Shown piece by piece: positions 46,740 through 56,500 of a stretch of 64,000 nt of DNA (the first letter of the stretch is position 1; each line of letters opens with the position of its first letter). Source of the DNA: Bacteroidota bacterium (GTDB taxonomy: Bacteria; Bacteroidota; Bacteroidia; Chitinophagales; Saprospiraceae). The notes under the pieces are model-generated. The model was given only the letters and a program-made list of their open reading frames with translations. It searched no databases and was not told where the DNA came from. The DNA lies in contig JANSWP010000001.1 of assembly GCA_024743405.1 (NCBI GenBank), forward strand, positions 124,001 through 188,000. Direction: 5' to 3'. A program made the position numbers and the translations under genes.

Positions 46740-47639
46740 TTAAAACCCTGCATATTCTTCCGTTTTCATAACCATTTTTTGAAGTCCTTGGTAGTCTTGA
46801 GTTTCAATCAGCATTTGAGTAGCCACGGTCATTTCTGGAGAGTTAGGGTCTCGGAAAAGTAATTGACGGTAAATATCAAAAACCAAACCTTGATAAAATT
46901 CGGGAACAGTCGTAAATATCTCTACCAAATCATCCTTACTATTTCCATCTTGGAAAAGAACTTGAGTTGAAAATCCATTTATCATTAAACGGCTTGCCTC
47001 CAATTCCTCTACCGTCGGTGTTCTTTTAAATAAATTTTCAAAGCATGCAATCGTAAAATTCTCACTCCCCATATTGATTTCATCGTAAATTGCATTATTG
47101 ATCATTCTAGCAATATATTCAATGATATCGATTTCGCCTTGAGCATATTCAGGTAAGGCATCTAAGAGTGCTTGTATTTTACCCAATTCTATTTCGAAAA
47201 AAGCAATAGCAATCTCATCACCTTGTTGAATCGATTGATCTAAAGCTATTTGGTATTGGAAAACTTGTCCGGCTACTGCCTCACGTGTTGTTCCCTCTAA
47301 CAAATCACTGCTGTACTTGTCCCAAAACCTCAAATAATAGTCAACATCTGCGATCAAAAAATTGAGCAAAGCATCCTTCGCTTCTTCACTCAAATCATTC
47401 CCTTCTAATAACAAAATCGCTTGATCCATTTCTGTTTGAATAGGAGCCCGCCCTCTCAAGTCTATGAAGGCTTTATTGATGAAATTTTGGATTTGGAGCG
47501 TACTTACTCCATTAAAAGGCGGTGCCGTATTATCCTCCACGATCTCATTGGCATGTGTTTGATTGATCGTTATGTCTCTTTTCGTACAAGAAGATAAAAT
47601 GAATAAAAAAGCAAAAATGGAAATAATGATTCTCATCAT
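46740..47639 (-). CDS. lipoprotein, first gene of the operon, DUF1549-like helix pattern
   Basis: A 299-residue protein with a lipoprotein signal ending FILSSC (Cys18). The mature part is helical. Near residue 50 it has FINKAFIDLRGRAPIQTEMDQAILLL, which closely follows the DUF1549 start pattern (L-D-L-x-G-x-x-P-T-x-x-E). A second copy of a similar pattern comes later: ACFENLFKRTPTVEELEASRLMING and YRQLLFRDPNSPEMTVATQMLI, so it may be two related helical repeats. It starts the five-gene operon, 55 bases before the next gene. Confidence 0.65.
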   Translation of the reverse strand: MMRIIISIFAFLFILSSCTKRDITINQTHANEIVEDNTAPPFNGVSTLQIQNFINKAFIDLRGRAPIQTEMDQAILLLEGNDLSEEAKDALLNFLIADVDYYLRFWDKYSSDLLEGTTREAVAGQVFQYQIALDQSIQQGDEIAIAFFEIELGKIQALLDALPEYAQGEIDIIEYIARMINNAIYDEINMGSENFTIACFENLFKRTPTVEELEASRLMINGFSTQVLFQDGNSKDDLVEIFTTVPEFYQGLVFDIYRQLLFRDPNSPEMTVATQMLIETQDYQGLQKMVMKTEEYAGF

Positions 47640-48010
47640 AAGTAAAAATTATGGTGACTAATCTTTTAGCGGAATAAGTAGATGGAGCTAAAAATACTGT
47701 TCGAAATTACATATTTGTCTTCGACTAACTGAATAATAGAAGGTTTAAAGGGGTTTTCTAAAAAAAGTGTCGGGACAATTACGGTTTTTTAACATCTTCG
47801 GGCATGAAACGATACATTAATATTATTGTGATCGAATATTAGATAGTAATCATTTTCAGTTGACAAATTTCAACAAGTTAGATTAGTCTAATAAAAATTC
47901 ACATTAGAATTCGAAACTCTTTTTCTAATTTAAAGCCCGAAATTTTCTTTTACCAAAAGTCTTTGTGAATCGCCAAACCAACTTACACTAAAAATATATA
48001 ACTCAAAAAG
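47640..48010. other. 371-base divergent gap
   Basis: Lies between the lipoprotein operon and the nucleoside permease. The minus strand has a near -7 box TATTTTTAG at 47688-47696. I see no gene or strong hairpin. Confidence 0.4.
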
Positions 48011-49210
48011 ATGAATCAAAAAACGAAAATCCAACTTTCAATTATGATGTTCCTTCAATTTTTTATTTGGGGGGCGTGGTATGTTACAGCTGCTACTTAT
48101 TGGGGTGAAATAGGCTTCCAAGGTTCTGACATTGGAAATGCCTATAGCACAGTTAGTTTAGCCGCTATTATCGCTCCACTTTTTGTAGGAATGATTGCCG
48201 ATCGATTTTTTGAGGGTCAAAAAGTTTTGGGCGTTTTACATTTAATGGGCGGTGTCGTTATGTGGTGGATTGCCTCTTTGACAGATGCTTCAGAAGTTTA
48301 TTGGGTAGTCCTACTCTATTCTATTTGTTATATGCCTACCATCGCAATTGCCAATGCAGTTGCTTTTCATCAAATGACTAATCCAGAAAAGGAGTTTCCT
48401 ACTATTAGAGTGTTGGGAACCATTGGTTGGATTGTTGCAGGTCTGATGATCGCTGGTATGGAAAAATCTGCCATGCCCATGAAAATCGCAGCAATAGCTT
48501 CCATTCTGACCGGACTTTATTGTTTTTCGCTACCCACTACTCCTCCTCATGCAAAGGGGGAGAAAGTTACCATCGGAAAGTTATTAGGCTTTGATGCGTT
48601 GAAGTTAATGAAGGATCGATCTTTTGCGATTCTAATTGTAAGTTCATTATTAATTTCTATTCCCCTAGCTTTTTATTATGCCTTTACTAATCTTTTTCTT
48701 GTTGAAGAAGGCATGGAAAACGCCGCAGGGAAAATGACACTAGGACAAGTGTCAGAAATTGTTTTCATGTTACTTATGCCTTTGTTTTTCAGGAAATTAG
48801 GCGTTAAGAAAATGATTCTTATTGGAATGTTTTGCTGGGTAGCTCGATATATGTTATTTGCTTTTGGCAATAATGATGAAATGATTTTTATGTTCTATTT
48901 CGGCATTATACTTCACGGTATTTGTTATGATTTCTTTTTTGTTACTGGACAAATTTATGTTGATAAAGCAGCACCTGAATCTGTTCGGTCAAGTGCACAA
49001 GGATTAATAGCATTAGTGACCTATGGTATTGGAATGTATATCGGATCAATTTATTCAGGACAGGTTGTTGAAAAATACACCTCATCTGGTGGAGGGCATG
49101 ACTGGTTGGCGATTTGGACAATCCCAGCTATATTAGCCTTTATAGTAATGCTGGTTTTTGCCGTTTTATTTAAATCGAAAAACGAAGCTTCTAACGGAGG
49201 AAATTACTAA
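48011..49210 (+). CDS. nucleoside permease, MFS (NupG/XapB family)
   Basis: A 399-residue inner-membrane transporter with about twelve transmembrane segments. It matches the nucleoside:H+ symporter family: IQLSIMMFLQFFIWGAWYVTAATYWG at the start, LFVGMIADRFFEGQKVLGVLHLMGG, TIRVLGTIGWIVAGLMI, and the C-terminal half FVTGQIYVDKAAPESVRSSAQGLIALVTYGIGMYIG. It would import purine or pyrimidine nucleosides with protons. No nucleoside-using enzyme is next to it. Confidence 0.9.
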   Translation: MNQKTKIQLSIMMFLQFFIWGAWYVTAATYWGEIGFQGSDIGNAYSTVSLAAIIAPLFVGMIADRFFEGQKVLGVLHLMGGVVMWWIASLTDASEVYWVVLLYSICYMPTIAIANAVAFHQMTNPEKEFPTIRVLGTIGWIVAGLMIAGMEKSAMPMKIAAIASILTGLYCFSLPTTPPHAKGEKVTIGKLLGFDALKLMKDRSFAILIVSSLLISIPLAFYYAFTNLFLVEEGMENAAGKMTLGQVSEIVFMLLMPLFFRKLGVKKMILIGMFCWVARYMLFAFGNNDEMIFMFYFGIILHGICYDFFFVTGQIYVDKAAPESVRSSAQGLIALVTYGIGMYIGSIYSGQVVEKYTSSGGGHDWLAIWTIPAILAFIVMLVFAVLFKSKNEASNGGNY

Positions 49211-49233
49211 ATATTAGGCTGAATCAAAAGGGC

Positions 49234-49269
49234 GAGATATTCCAGATTTTTGAAATCCTGGAATATCTC
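49234..49269. terminator. convergent hairpin between permease and dioxygenase genes
   Basis: GAGATATTCCAGATTT (49234-49249) pairs with AAATCCTGGAATATCTC (49253-49269), with one bulged base. T runs are weak on both sides, so termination may be bidirectional but partial. Confidence 0.6.
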
Positions 49270-49331
49270 ATTCCTTTGAACATCAATTATATTTCAAAAA
49301 ACTTGTCTTAGTAGTCATTCGGACAAAATCA

Positions 49332-49850
49332 TTAAACCTTTTCCATCACCGAGCCGCACTCATTACAAGTTCTCAATTCTTCAGAATTCATAAAATGATT
49401 CATGACAGGTGGCAATTGATTGACGATATCACTCATTTCAAAAGTTGCTTCGTGCAATTTGTTATTACAACTTTCACAAAACCACATCAGTTTATCCGTT
49501 TCTCCTTCATTTCGATATCTTTCTATCACTAAACCAATTGTATTGGCAGGCCTTTGTGGCGAATGAGGAATTCGTGGAGGTAATAAAAACATATCACCTT
49601 CTTTTATTTGTATATCCTCAGGCGTACCGTCCTCATTAATAATTTTCAAAGTAATATCCCCTTCTATTTGGTAAAATAATTCTTCGCCATCTTCAAAGTG
49701 ATAGTCTTTTCGACCATTGGGACCGCCTACAATCATAACGATGTAATCGTCATTTTCAAAATAAACTTGCTTATTTCCTACAGGTGGTTTTAATAAATGA
49801 CGGTGTTCGTCAATCCATTGATTAAGGTTGAATGGTTTTCTAATTGACAT
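49332..49850 (-). CDS. nbaC: 3-hydroxyanthranilate 3,4-dioxygenase
   Basis: A 172-residue cupin enzyme starting at the Met at 49850 (SIRKPFNLNQWIDEHRHLLKPPVGNK, the family start). It opens the ring of 3-hydroxyanthranilate in the kynurenine route of tryptophan breakdown. The iron ligands are visible at His51, Glu57 and His96. The second, rubredoxin-like iron site at the C-terminus has Cys125, Cys128, Cys162 and Cys165. These positions agree almost exactly with the Ralstonia enzyme. It is divergent from the SDR gene. Other kynurenine-pathway genes are not in the window. Confidence 0.93.
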   Translation of the reverse strand: MSIRKPFNLNQWIDEHRHLLKPPVGNKQVYFENDDYIVMIVGGPNGRKDYHFEDGEELFYQIEGDITLKIINEDGTPEDIQIKEGDMFLLPPRIPHSPQRPANTIGLVIERYRNEGETDKLMWFCESCNNKLHEATFEMSDIVNQLPPVMNHFMNSEELRTCNECGSVMEKV

Positions 49851-50086
49851 ATTGATTTTATTTGTGTTAGGAATTTCGTAATTAATAAACCACGTAAATT
49901 TGGCGCTGTAATTTTTTTCTTTTATCAAGGCAATTTTTTTTAGTTTGGTAGTGCCATGCTAAAAAAAATTAACGAGGAGAAAAGGAAAAAGGACAAGCAA
50001 AATGCGTCGGTTATTATTTTCGAAGTCCTTTAAGTTGTACTTTTTGGAACTGTTCGTAAATTTAACCAAAAAAAAAAACATCAAAG

Positions 50087-50872
50087 ATGAACTTAGATTT
50101 AGTCGGAAAAAACGCCCTAGTTTGTGGGAGCAGCAAAGGCATCGGAAAAGCTTGTGCTATTGAACTGGCCAATTTGGGGGCAAATATTACTCTTGTTGCG
50201 CGAAGTGCTGATAAATTGGCAGCTACACAATCAGAATTGGATAGATCTCAAAATCAAAATCATGATTTTCTAGTGGCTGACTTCACCGATACAAAAGATT
50301 TGAAAAAAAAAGTCACCGGTCTTGTCACAGCTAAACCCATTCATATATTAATCAATAATACAGGAGGTCCAGCTGGTGGACCAATTATTGATGCTAAAAT
50401 TGAAGAATTTACGCAAGCTTTTAATAACCATATCATTTGTAATCACTTGCTAACCCAAGCAGTTCTAAAGGGTATGAAAAAAGAAGGTTATGGTCGAATT
50501 ATCAATATTATTTCTACTTCGGTAAAAATCCCTATAGATGGTTTAGGAGTTTCCAATACAACACGAGCGGCAGTTGCCAACTGGGCAAAAACCATGGCAA
50601 ATGAACTAGCCGAATTTGGTATTACTGTCAATAATGTTTTGCCCGGTTCGACTAAAACGGGCCGATTAACCTCCATTATTTCTAATCAGGCTGAAAAAAT
50701 GGGCGTTTCCTTTGAAGAGCGAGAAGAAGCTTGGGTAAATATTATTCCAATGAAGCGTTTTGGAGTCGCTAAAGAAATCGCCGATGCCGTGGCTTTTTTG
50801 GCTTCACCTTCAGCTAGTTATATCACAGGAATTAATTTGCCTGTTGACGGTGGTAAAACAAAAAGCTTATAA
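50087..50872 (+). CDS. SDR-family oxidoreductase lacking the usual catalytic Tyr-Lys
   Basis: A 261-residue Rossmann protein. The dinucleotide loop GSSKGIGKA and the NNTGGPAGG segment are intact. Where most SDR enzymes have Tyr-X3-Lys, this one reads GLGVSNTTRAAVANWAKTM, so the Tyr and Lys are missing. This is the known BKR-like subgroup with a divergent active site (LSN-x-x-RAA-V). Members occur beside kynurenine genes in Bacteroidota and may act on the 2-amino-3-carboxymuconate branch, but the reaction is unproven. It runs 10 bases before hutI and is probably in its operon. Confidence 0.8.
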   Translation: MNLDLVGKNALVCGSSKGIGKACAIELANLGANITLVARSADKLAATQSELDRSQNQNHDFLVADFTDTKDLKKKVTGLVTAKPIHILINNTGGPAGGPIIDAKIEEFTQAFNNHIICNHLLTQAVLKGMKKEGYGRIINIISTSVKIPIDGLGVSNTTRAAVANWAKTMANELAEFGITVNNVLPGSTKTGRLTSIISNQAEKMGVSFEEREEAWVNIIPMKRFGVAKEIADAVAFLASPSASYITGINLPVDGGKTKSL

Positions 50873-50882
50873 AACCAATAGA

Positions 50883-52115
50883 ATGAATTCACTTTTAATT
50901 ACAAATATCAAACAACTCGTTGGCGTCGAATATATTCCCTCCAAAATTCGGAAAGGAAAAGAATTATCCATTTTACCAACGATTGAGAATGCTTTTCTTT
51001 TAGTTGAAAATGACAAAATTCTGGATTTTGGATCGATGGAAAATTGCCCTAAACGAGCCGATGAAATTATCGATGCCACAGGCAATATGGTCTTTCCAAC
51101 TTGGTGTGACTCACATACACATTTAGTCTTTGCTGGGAGTAGAGAAACAGAGTTTCGAGATAGAATTGAGGGGCTCTCTTATGAAGAAATTGCACGAAGA
51201 GGCGGTGGTATTTTGAATTCAGCGAAAAGACTCCAAAATACTTCTGAGGAAGATTTGGTAGAACAAGCTTTTGCTAGACTGAATGAAGTTAGAGGTTTCG
51301 GAACTGGCGCCATTGAAATAAAAAGTGGCTATGGTTTGACTGTCGAAAGTGAATTAAAAATATTACGGGTCGTCCGCCAATTAAAAACAATGACGGACAT
51401 TCCTATTAAAGCAACCTTCTTAGGCGCCCATTCTTACCCGATAGAATTCCGAGAGAACCATGAAGGATACATTCAACAAATCATCAATGAAATGCTACCT
51501 AAAATTGCAGGCGAAGGGTTGGCTGATTATATTGATGTTTTTTGCGAAAAAGTAGCTTTTTCTACAGAGGAAACTGACCGAATTATTCAAGCTGGTGCAA
51601 AGTATGGACTGAAACCAAAAATCCATACCAACCAATTTAACTGTATGGGGGGGATTCAAACAAGTGTCAAAAATGGCGCGATCTCCGTTGATCATTTAGA
51701 AGTCGTAAACGATGAAGAGATTGAGTGTTTGAAAAACTCGAATACAATAGGGACACTCTTACCTTCTGCTCCTTTTTTCATCAATGACCACTACCCTCCA
51801 GCTCGAAAATTAATTGATGCTGATTTAGGTATTGCTTTGGCTACTGATTATAATCCAGGTTCAACGCCTTCAGGGAAAATGCCGTTCGTCCTTTCTTTAG
51901 CCTGTATTAAAATGAGGATGTTACCTGAAGAAGCAATTAATGCGGCAACAATTAATGGAGCTTTCGCAATGGAATTAGATAAAGAAGTTGGATCAATTAC
52001 AAAGGGTAAATTGGCTAATTTTTTCATCACCAAACCCATTCCATCGATAGCCTATTTACCTTATGCTTTTGGCAGTGACTTGATTGAAAAGGTTTTTATA
52101 AAAGGGAAACTCTAA
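50883..52115 (+). CDS. hutI: imidazolonepropionase
   Basis: A 410-residue amidohydrolase starting at the Met at 50883. It hydrolyses imidazolone-5-propionate to formiminoglutamate, the third step of histidine breakdown. The metal site is CDSHTHLVFAG (His78, His80). The family also shows RGGGILNSAKRL, GTGAIEIKSGYGL, FLGAHSYPIEFR and ATDYNPGSTPSGKMPF. Other hut genes are absent from the window. The start lies 10 bases after the SDR stop, suggesting co-transcription. Confidence 0.93.
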   Translation: MNSLLITNIKQLVGVEYIPSKIRKGKELSILPTIENAFLLVENDKILDFGSMENCPKRADEIIDATGNMVFPTWCDSHTHLVFAGSRETEFRDRIEGLSYEEIARRGGGILNSAKRLQNTSEEDLVEQAFARLNEVRGFGTGAIEIKSGYGLTVESELKILRVVRQLKTMTDIPIKATFLGAHSYPIEFRENHEGYIQQIINEMLPKIAGEGLADYIDVFCEKVAFSTEETDRIIQAGAKYGLKPKIHTNQFNCMGGIQTSVKNGAISVDHLEVVNDEEIECLKNSNTIGTLLPSAPFFINDHYPPARKLIDADLGIALATDYNPGSTPSGKMPFVLSLACIKMRMLPEEAINAATINGAFAMELDKEVGSITKGKLANFFITKPIPSIAYLPYAFGSDLIEKVFIKGKL

Positions 52116-52143
52116 TTATTCTCCAGTGGTCAATTATTCGAAA

Positions 52144-52179
52144 AAAAAAAGGGATTGACAAAAGCCATTCCCTTTTTTT
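52144..52179. terminator. bidirectional terminator, hutI and porV
   Basis: AAAAAAAGGGA (52144-52154) and TCCCTTTTTTT (52169-52179) pair, giving a T run on either strand between the convergent genes. Confidence 0.8.
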
Positions 52180-52199
52180 GTACCTGAACAATTCAATTA

Positions 52200-53447
52200 T
52201 CATTCATCAATAGTGCTGAAAGCACCAAAATCAAACAACAAACTGAATCTCAAGGTATTATCCAATGGATTTCTTTGATTCGTTGTTGGAACCAAATAAG
52301 AGAAATTCAATCCAAAAATATTGTATTTCAACCCTAGACCAACAGTAAAGAAACTTCTATTTCCCTTTGTTTGGTGTTCAGTATAGTAACCTGCACGTAC
52401 GGCAAATTGCTTATCATACCAATACTCTACTCCGAAAGAATACATCAATTCTCTTATTTCTTCAGAAAAACCACCAGGAGCATCACCAAAAGAACTGAAA
52501 GCACCTCCAACCGGAGATTCTTCCCGCCAATCGTCAATGCCATTTTGGTCAACATCACAATCAAATTCATTCTCCCCTAGACAACGAGTCGGAACCAATA
52601 ATTTGTTGATGTCTGTTGTAAAAGTCATGCTATTGTATTCATCAAAATTCATTTCCCATGCTACACCAACACCAAGATTGGTTGGTATGAAGTCCTTTTC
52701 ATTATTGGCAGCATTGGTATAAGTGATTTTCGAACCAATATTAGTGATAGCTAAACCTAAAGTAAGGTTTGATTCCTTTCCATTAACTTCAACAGGCGTT
52801 TCGTAGGTCAATGAAATATCAGCAGCACCAGCTGTTCCTACTTCAATTTGTTGACCATTGACTTCTTGACCAGATGCTAGGTTTGAATAAATAAACTTAG
52901 CTCCAATTCCAGCAGAAAATTTATCTGTCAACATTCTCGAATAAGCAGCAGTAATTTCAAATTCATTTGGTCGACCATTTCCAATAGCATTTCCATTAAT
53001 ATCAGTAAAAGCGATGTCTCCTAAAGAGAAATATCTCAAACCAACACCAACTGCTTGGAGGTCATCAATTTTTTTATACCCTGTCAAATAAGCAAGATAC
53101 ACATCGGTCAATCCGAGTGCTCTCAACCATGGCGTATAGGTTGCTGAAACACCCAATTCTTCATCAGCCATTGCCAATTTAGATTGGTTAAAATGCATCG
53201 CATTGGCATCACCGGAAATTGCAATCCCAGCATCACCCATGGCGCCCGAACGAGCATCAGAGACAATACGCAAGAAAGGAACTGCCGTGATGATGGCATT
53301 TGGACAAGGAGTAACTTGGTCAGCGAGTCGCCACTCACAATTTTGACCATTTGAATCGCATACTAAGATGCAATTGGCATTTGTATTTACTGAAAAAAGT
53401 AGAACAAATGCGGCTAACAAACTCAATTTAGAAAGTAAAGATTTCAT
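52200..53447 (-). CDS. porV: PorV (LptO), type IX outer-membrane shuttle protein
   Basis: A 415-residue outer-membrane beta-barrel of the FadL-like type, starting at the Met at 53447 with a signal peptide (KSLLSKLSLLAAFVLLFSVNTNA). The PorV signature is clear: ITAVPFLRIVSDARSGAMGDAGIAISGDANAMHFNQSKLA. PorV takes cargo from the translocon to PorU and PorZ at the surface. The mature N-terminus carries an unusual insert with four cysteines (CILVC, NGQNCEW, VTPCPN) before that signature. A -7 box (53479-53486) gives the gene its own promoter downstream of porU. Confidence 0.93.
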   Translation of the reverse strand: MKSLLSKLSLLAAFVLLFSVNTNANCILVCDSNGQNCEWRLADQVTPCPNAIITAVPFLRIVSDARSGAMGDAGIAISGDANAMHFNQSKLAMADEELGVSATYTPWLRALGLTDVYLAYLTGYKKIDDLQAVGVGLRYFSLGDIAFTDINGNAIGNGRPNEFEITAAYSRMLTDKFSAGIGAKFIYSNLASGQEVNGQQIEVGTAGAADISLTYETPVEVNGKESNLTLGLAITNIGSKITYTNAANNEKDFIPTNLGVGVAWEMNFDEYNSMTFTTDINKLLVPTRCLGENEFDCDVDQNGIDDWREESPVGGAFSSFGDAPGGFSEEIRELMYSFGVEYWYDKQFAVRAGYYTEHQTKGNRSFFTVGLGLKYNIFGLNFSYLVPTTNQRNPLDNTLRFSLLFDFGAFSTIDE

Positions 53448-53478
53448 GAGATGCAGTACAATTTTTTTAAAAGATTCG

Positions 53479-53486
53479 CAAAGATA
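53479..53486 (-). promoter_or_regulatory. -7 box, porV
   Basis: The minus strand reads TATCTTTG, an exact TAnnTTTG match, 31 bases before the porV start. It lets porV be expressed apart from porU. Confidence 0.5.
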
Positions 53487-53552
53487 GATTAATAGTTCAG
53501 AGTTCACAGTTCCAGATTAAAGGATTTTTTCAGCCTGAATTTTGGACTTAAA

Positions 53553-56500
53553 CTATTTGAGAATTACCAATTTTTCAAATTCGCTTTCACCTGATTGAAC
53601 AGCCTCTCCAAGTTGGTTTCGTACTTTAACTTTATAAAGATAAACTCCTTTGGCAAGAGGGTCGCCGAAATCGTCGGTTCCGTCCCATTGAAGGCAATTA
53701 TCCCTACTTAAACGGTCGCCTGCAGAAAATATTCTTTCCTCTAAAGTTTTTACTAATCTTCCTGAAACCGTATAAATTTGAACCATCACATCCAACTCTT
53801 GACCTGCCCTTCCATGCTCAAACATAAAGCAAGTTGAAGTGGTAAACGGATTAGGATAATTCAAAACATGTTCCAAAGCCACTTCTGCGGAGGTAACAAC
53901 CAAAAATTCTGTGTATCCTTCACTCACATTATTGGCAATATCCCATGCCGTCACCTTGATCTCATGGAGTCCCTCAGCTAGGCCTGACAAGGGAAAACGT
54001 ACTTCTCCCTTCGTATAATCATCTAATTCTGATTCGTAAAAATCATTTAAAATATAAGTGTTTTTTGTTTCCTGATCTAATACTCCACTCAAATCATGCC
54101 CAATACTATTTCCGACAATATTGATTCCATTATCGTCTTCTAACTTCACTAAAAGCGTCGGATTTGATCCTGTAGTCCCTCCAAAGACAAAATCATCTGA
54201 ATTCATAAATACATCCACTTTAGGCCCAATATCATCCGCCAAAGCATTTGGATCTGTGCCTCCAATGGTAATTCCTTCATAAAATCCAGCGGCATCATCC
54301 ATCATATTCAAATCTGAAGCGTAGTAACTGATTTTTCCATTTCCGAAGTTGTAATTGATGTCTTTAGGAACCACAAATGTGAATTGAAATTTACCTTGAG
54401 TTACACTCGCCCTTCCTTTGAAAATGACATTTTTTTGAAGATCAAAATTGATAATTGGACTTTTTGCATCTTGTCCCAGTGTCTGATAAGTCACTTTCTT
54501 ATCATAAATAGTTGGAAAAACTTCACCATTAAAATCAGTCATCACATTCCCAAAGTCATCTTGAACGATGCCCTCAATCACTACCTTTTGCAAAGCTCGC
54601 AACGTGTCTCCAAGTGCGGTGGCTAAATCTTTCCCATTAATTGTCGATGTAGCTACATTGTAATTAGGTAAAGCTAATTGCATAGATGGATCGCCCAAAA
54701 GCGTAAATTTTCGAGAATTCGATTCACGACCAACTTTATTTTTTGAGATCCTCAAGACCTCCCCTATTGTTGGAATTTTATTGTCAAATTTAAAAAACAG
54801 TGTATCAACAGAAGCTCTCGTTAGTTGTTCATTAGCACTTGCATAGACAGCACGAGTAGTTGTAAATAAAGCAATAGCTCCTCCTTTAGGGTTTAATAAA
54901 ATATGCTCGCCCCCTGTGGTAAAAGCTGGATTGTCATAGCCAGAGAAAGAACAGGTCGCCGTAATGAATATGGGCAGTTTGCCTTGATTTTCCCAACCTA
55001 AAATATCACTAATTTTCAAAATCCTTTCTTGCGTCCAACCTTTTGAACCACCATGCCCTAAATAAGTCACTGCAAGCGTTCCTTTGAACATATTTTTATT
55101 TAATGCCTCCGTAGCAGCAGGAACCCGAACACCAAATGGCGAAGCTTCTTGTTTAAAAGCATCTACATAGACCTTATCGATATTTAGGTTTTTGTTTTTC
55201 AACCCAATATCTACTGCAATACCATCTGCATCTTTAGTATGACGACCACTATCTTCATCATCTCCTACAAAAACGATCCTATTTCTCCAATCTCCAAATG
55301 ATTCAGTCCCTGTATCGTAGGCTACGATTTTTGAAACAACTTGATTCGCCTCATCCAATGTTTTTACCGGAAATCTTCCAACCGCAATATCCAAGGCTCC
55401 CTCCGTAATATCTTGTCCTTCACCAGGGCTCAATAAAGCGAAATAATCATCTGAAGGAAAAGCAGTAATAGGGTGAACAGATTGATGGGTTTCATAAACA
55501 GGAATAAAATCATTGTCATCTTGATTCAAGTTTCTAAAATCATAAGAACCATCACCAAAAAGCAATAGATATCTGAAATTATCGCTACGTTCATAAAGCA
55601 TTTTTGCAAAATCGCGAACAGCAGTTGGATCTTTTTTCCCTGATGAGAATTCATTATAAAGTTGATCAATATCGAGCAATTCGACTATCATATTACTGTG
55701 TTCAGCACGATGAGCCGCTAGTCTTTCTGCCTCTAGTTTAAATACTTGTGGATAGATAATTACAAAATTCGCATCCAAAATACCATGAATATTTTGGTTT
55801 TCAATTTGAGAAACATCCCCAATTTTTTCAGCTGTTAAAAAGGTACCATTATTATCAAACGCGATAAATTCTTTAAGTTCATTTTGGGTATTCACACTAA
55901 AATTAATATCTGAACCTGAAAGATTTACTTCCTGTGACTTTGGCTCAAGAGGGTTAGTAATATCCCATACTAGTATATTGGAATTGGCATTAGTTATATT
56001 ATAAGTACTAGTATTATAATCCATGGTTTCTAAATCACGAAACGCCATTTGTGAACCACTTAAATTCAATTTTCTTCTAAAATTCAATTCTATAAAATCT
56101 AACCAAGCCTCATTATTTACTCCATTTCCTCGTACGAACTCGATTTGGATATCAAATGCATCACTATTAGGAGTAAATTCTCCACTTGCAATTCTCTCAC
56201 TTGCAAATTGATCAGTAGGACCAGCCGCAGTGGAAGCAAAAGATTCGCTCGTAAATGTATTTCCATTAGCAATGACTCGAAATCGACCTGTTCCAGTTCC
56301 AACTTCAATTCGCCCAGCCATGGAAGCTCGAATTTTTGCAGGCGCATTTGAAACGATGTCCGACACTTGAAATTGATCACTGTAATTATTCTCTGTCAAA
56401 ACTTTAAATAAATCGCCAAACCATTTTCTTCCAGACCCCTGACCTTGATTCCAATTATGTAAAAGATTGACTTGATCCTCTTCAAAATGAATAAAATCAT

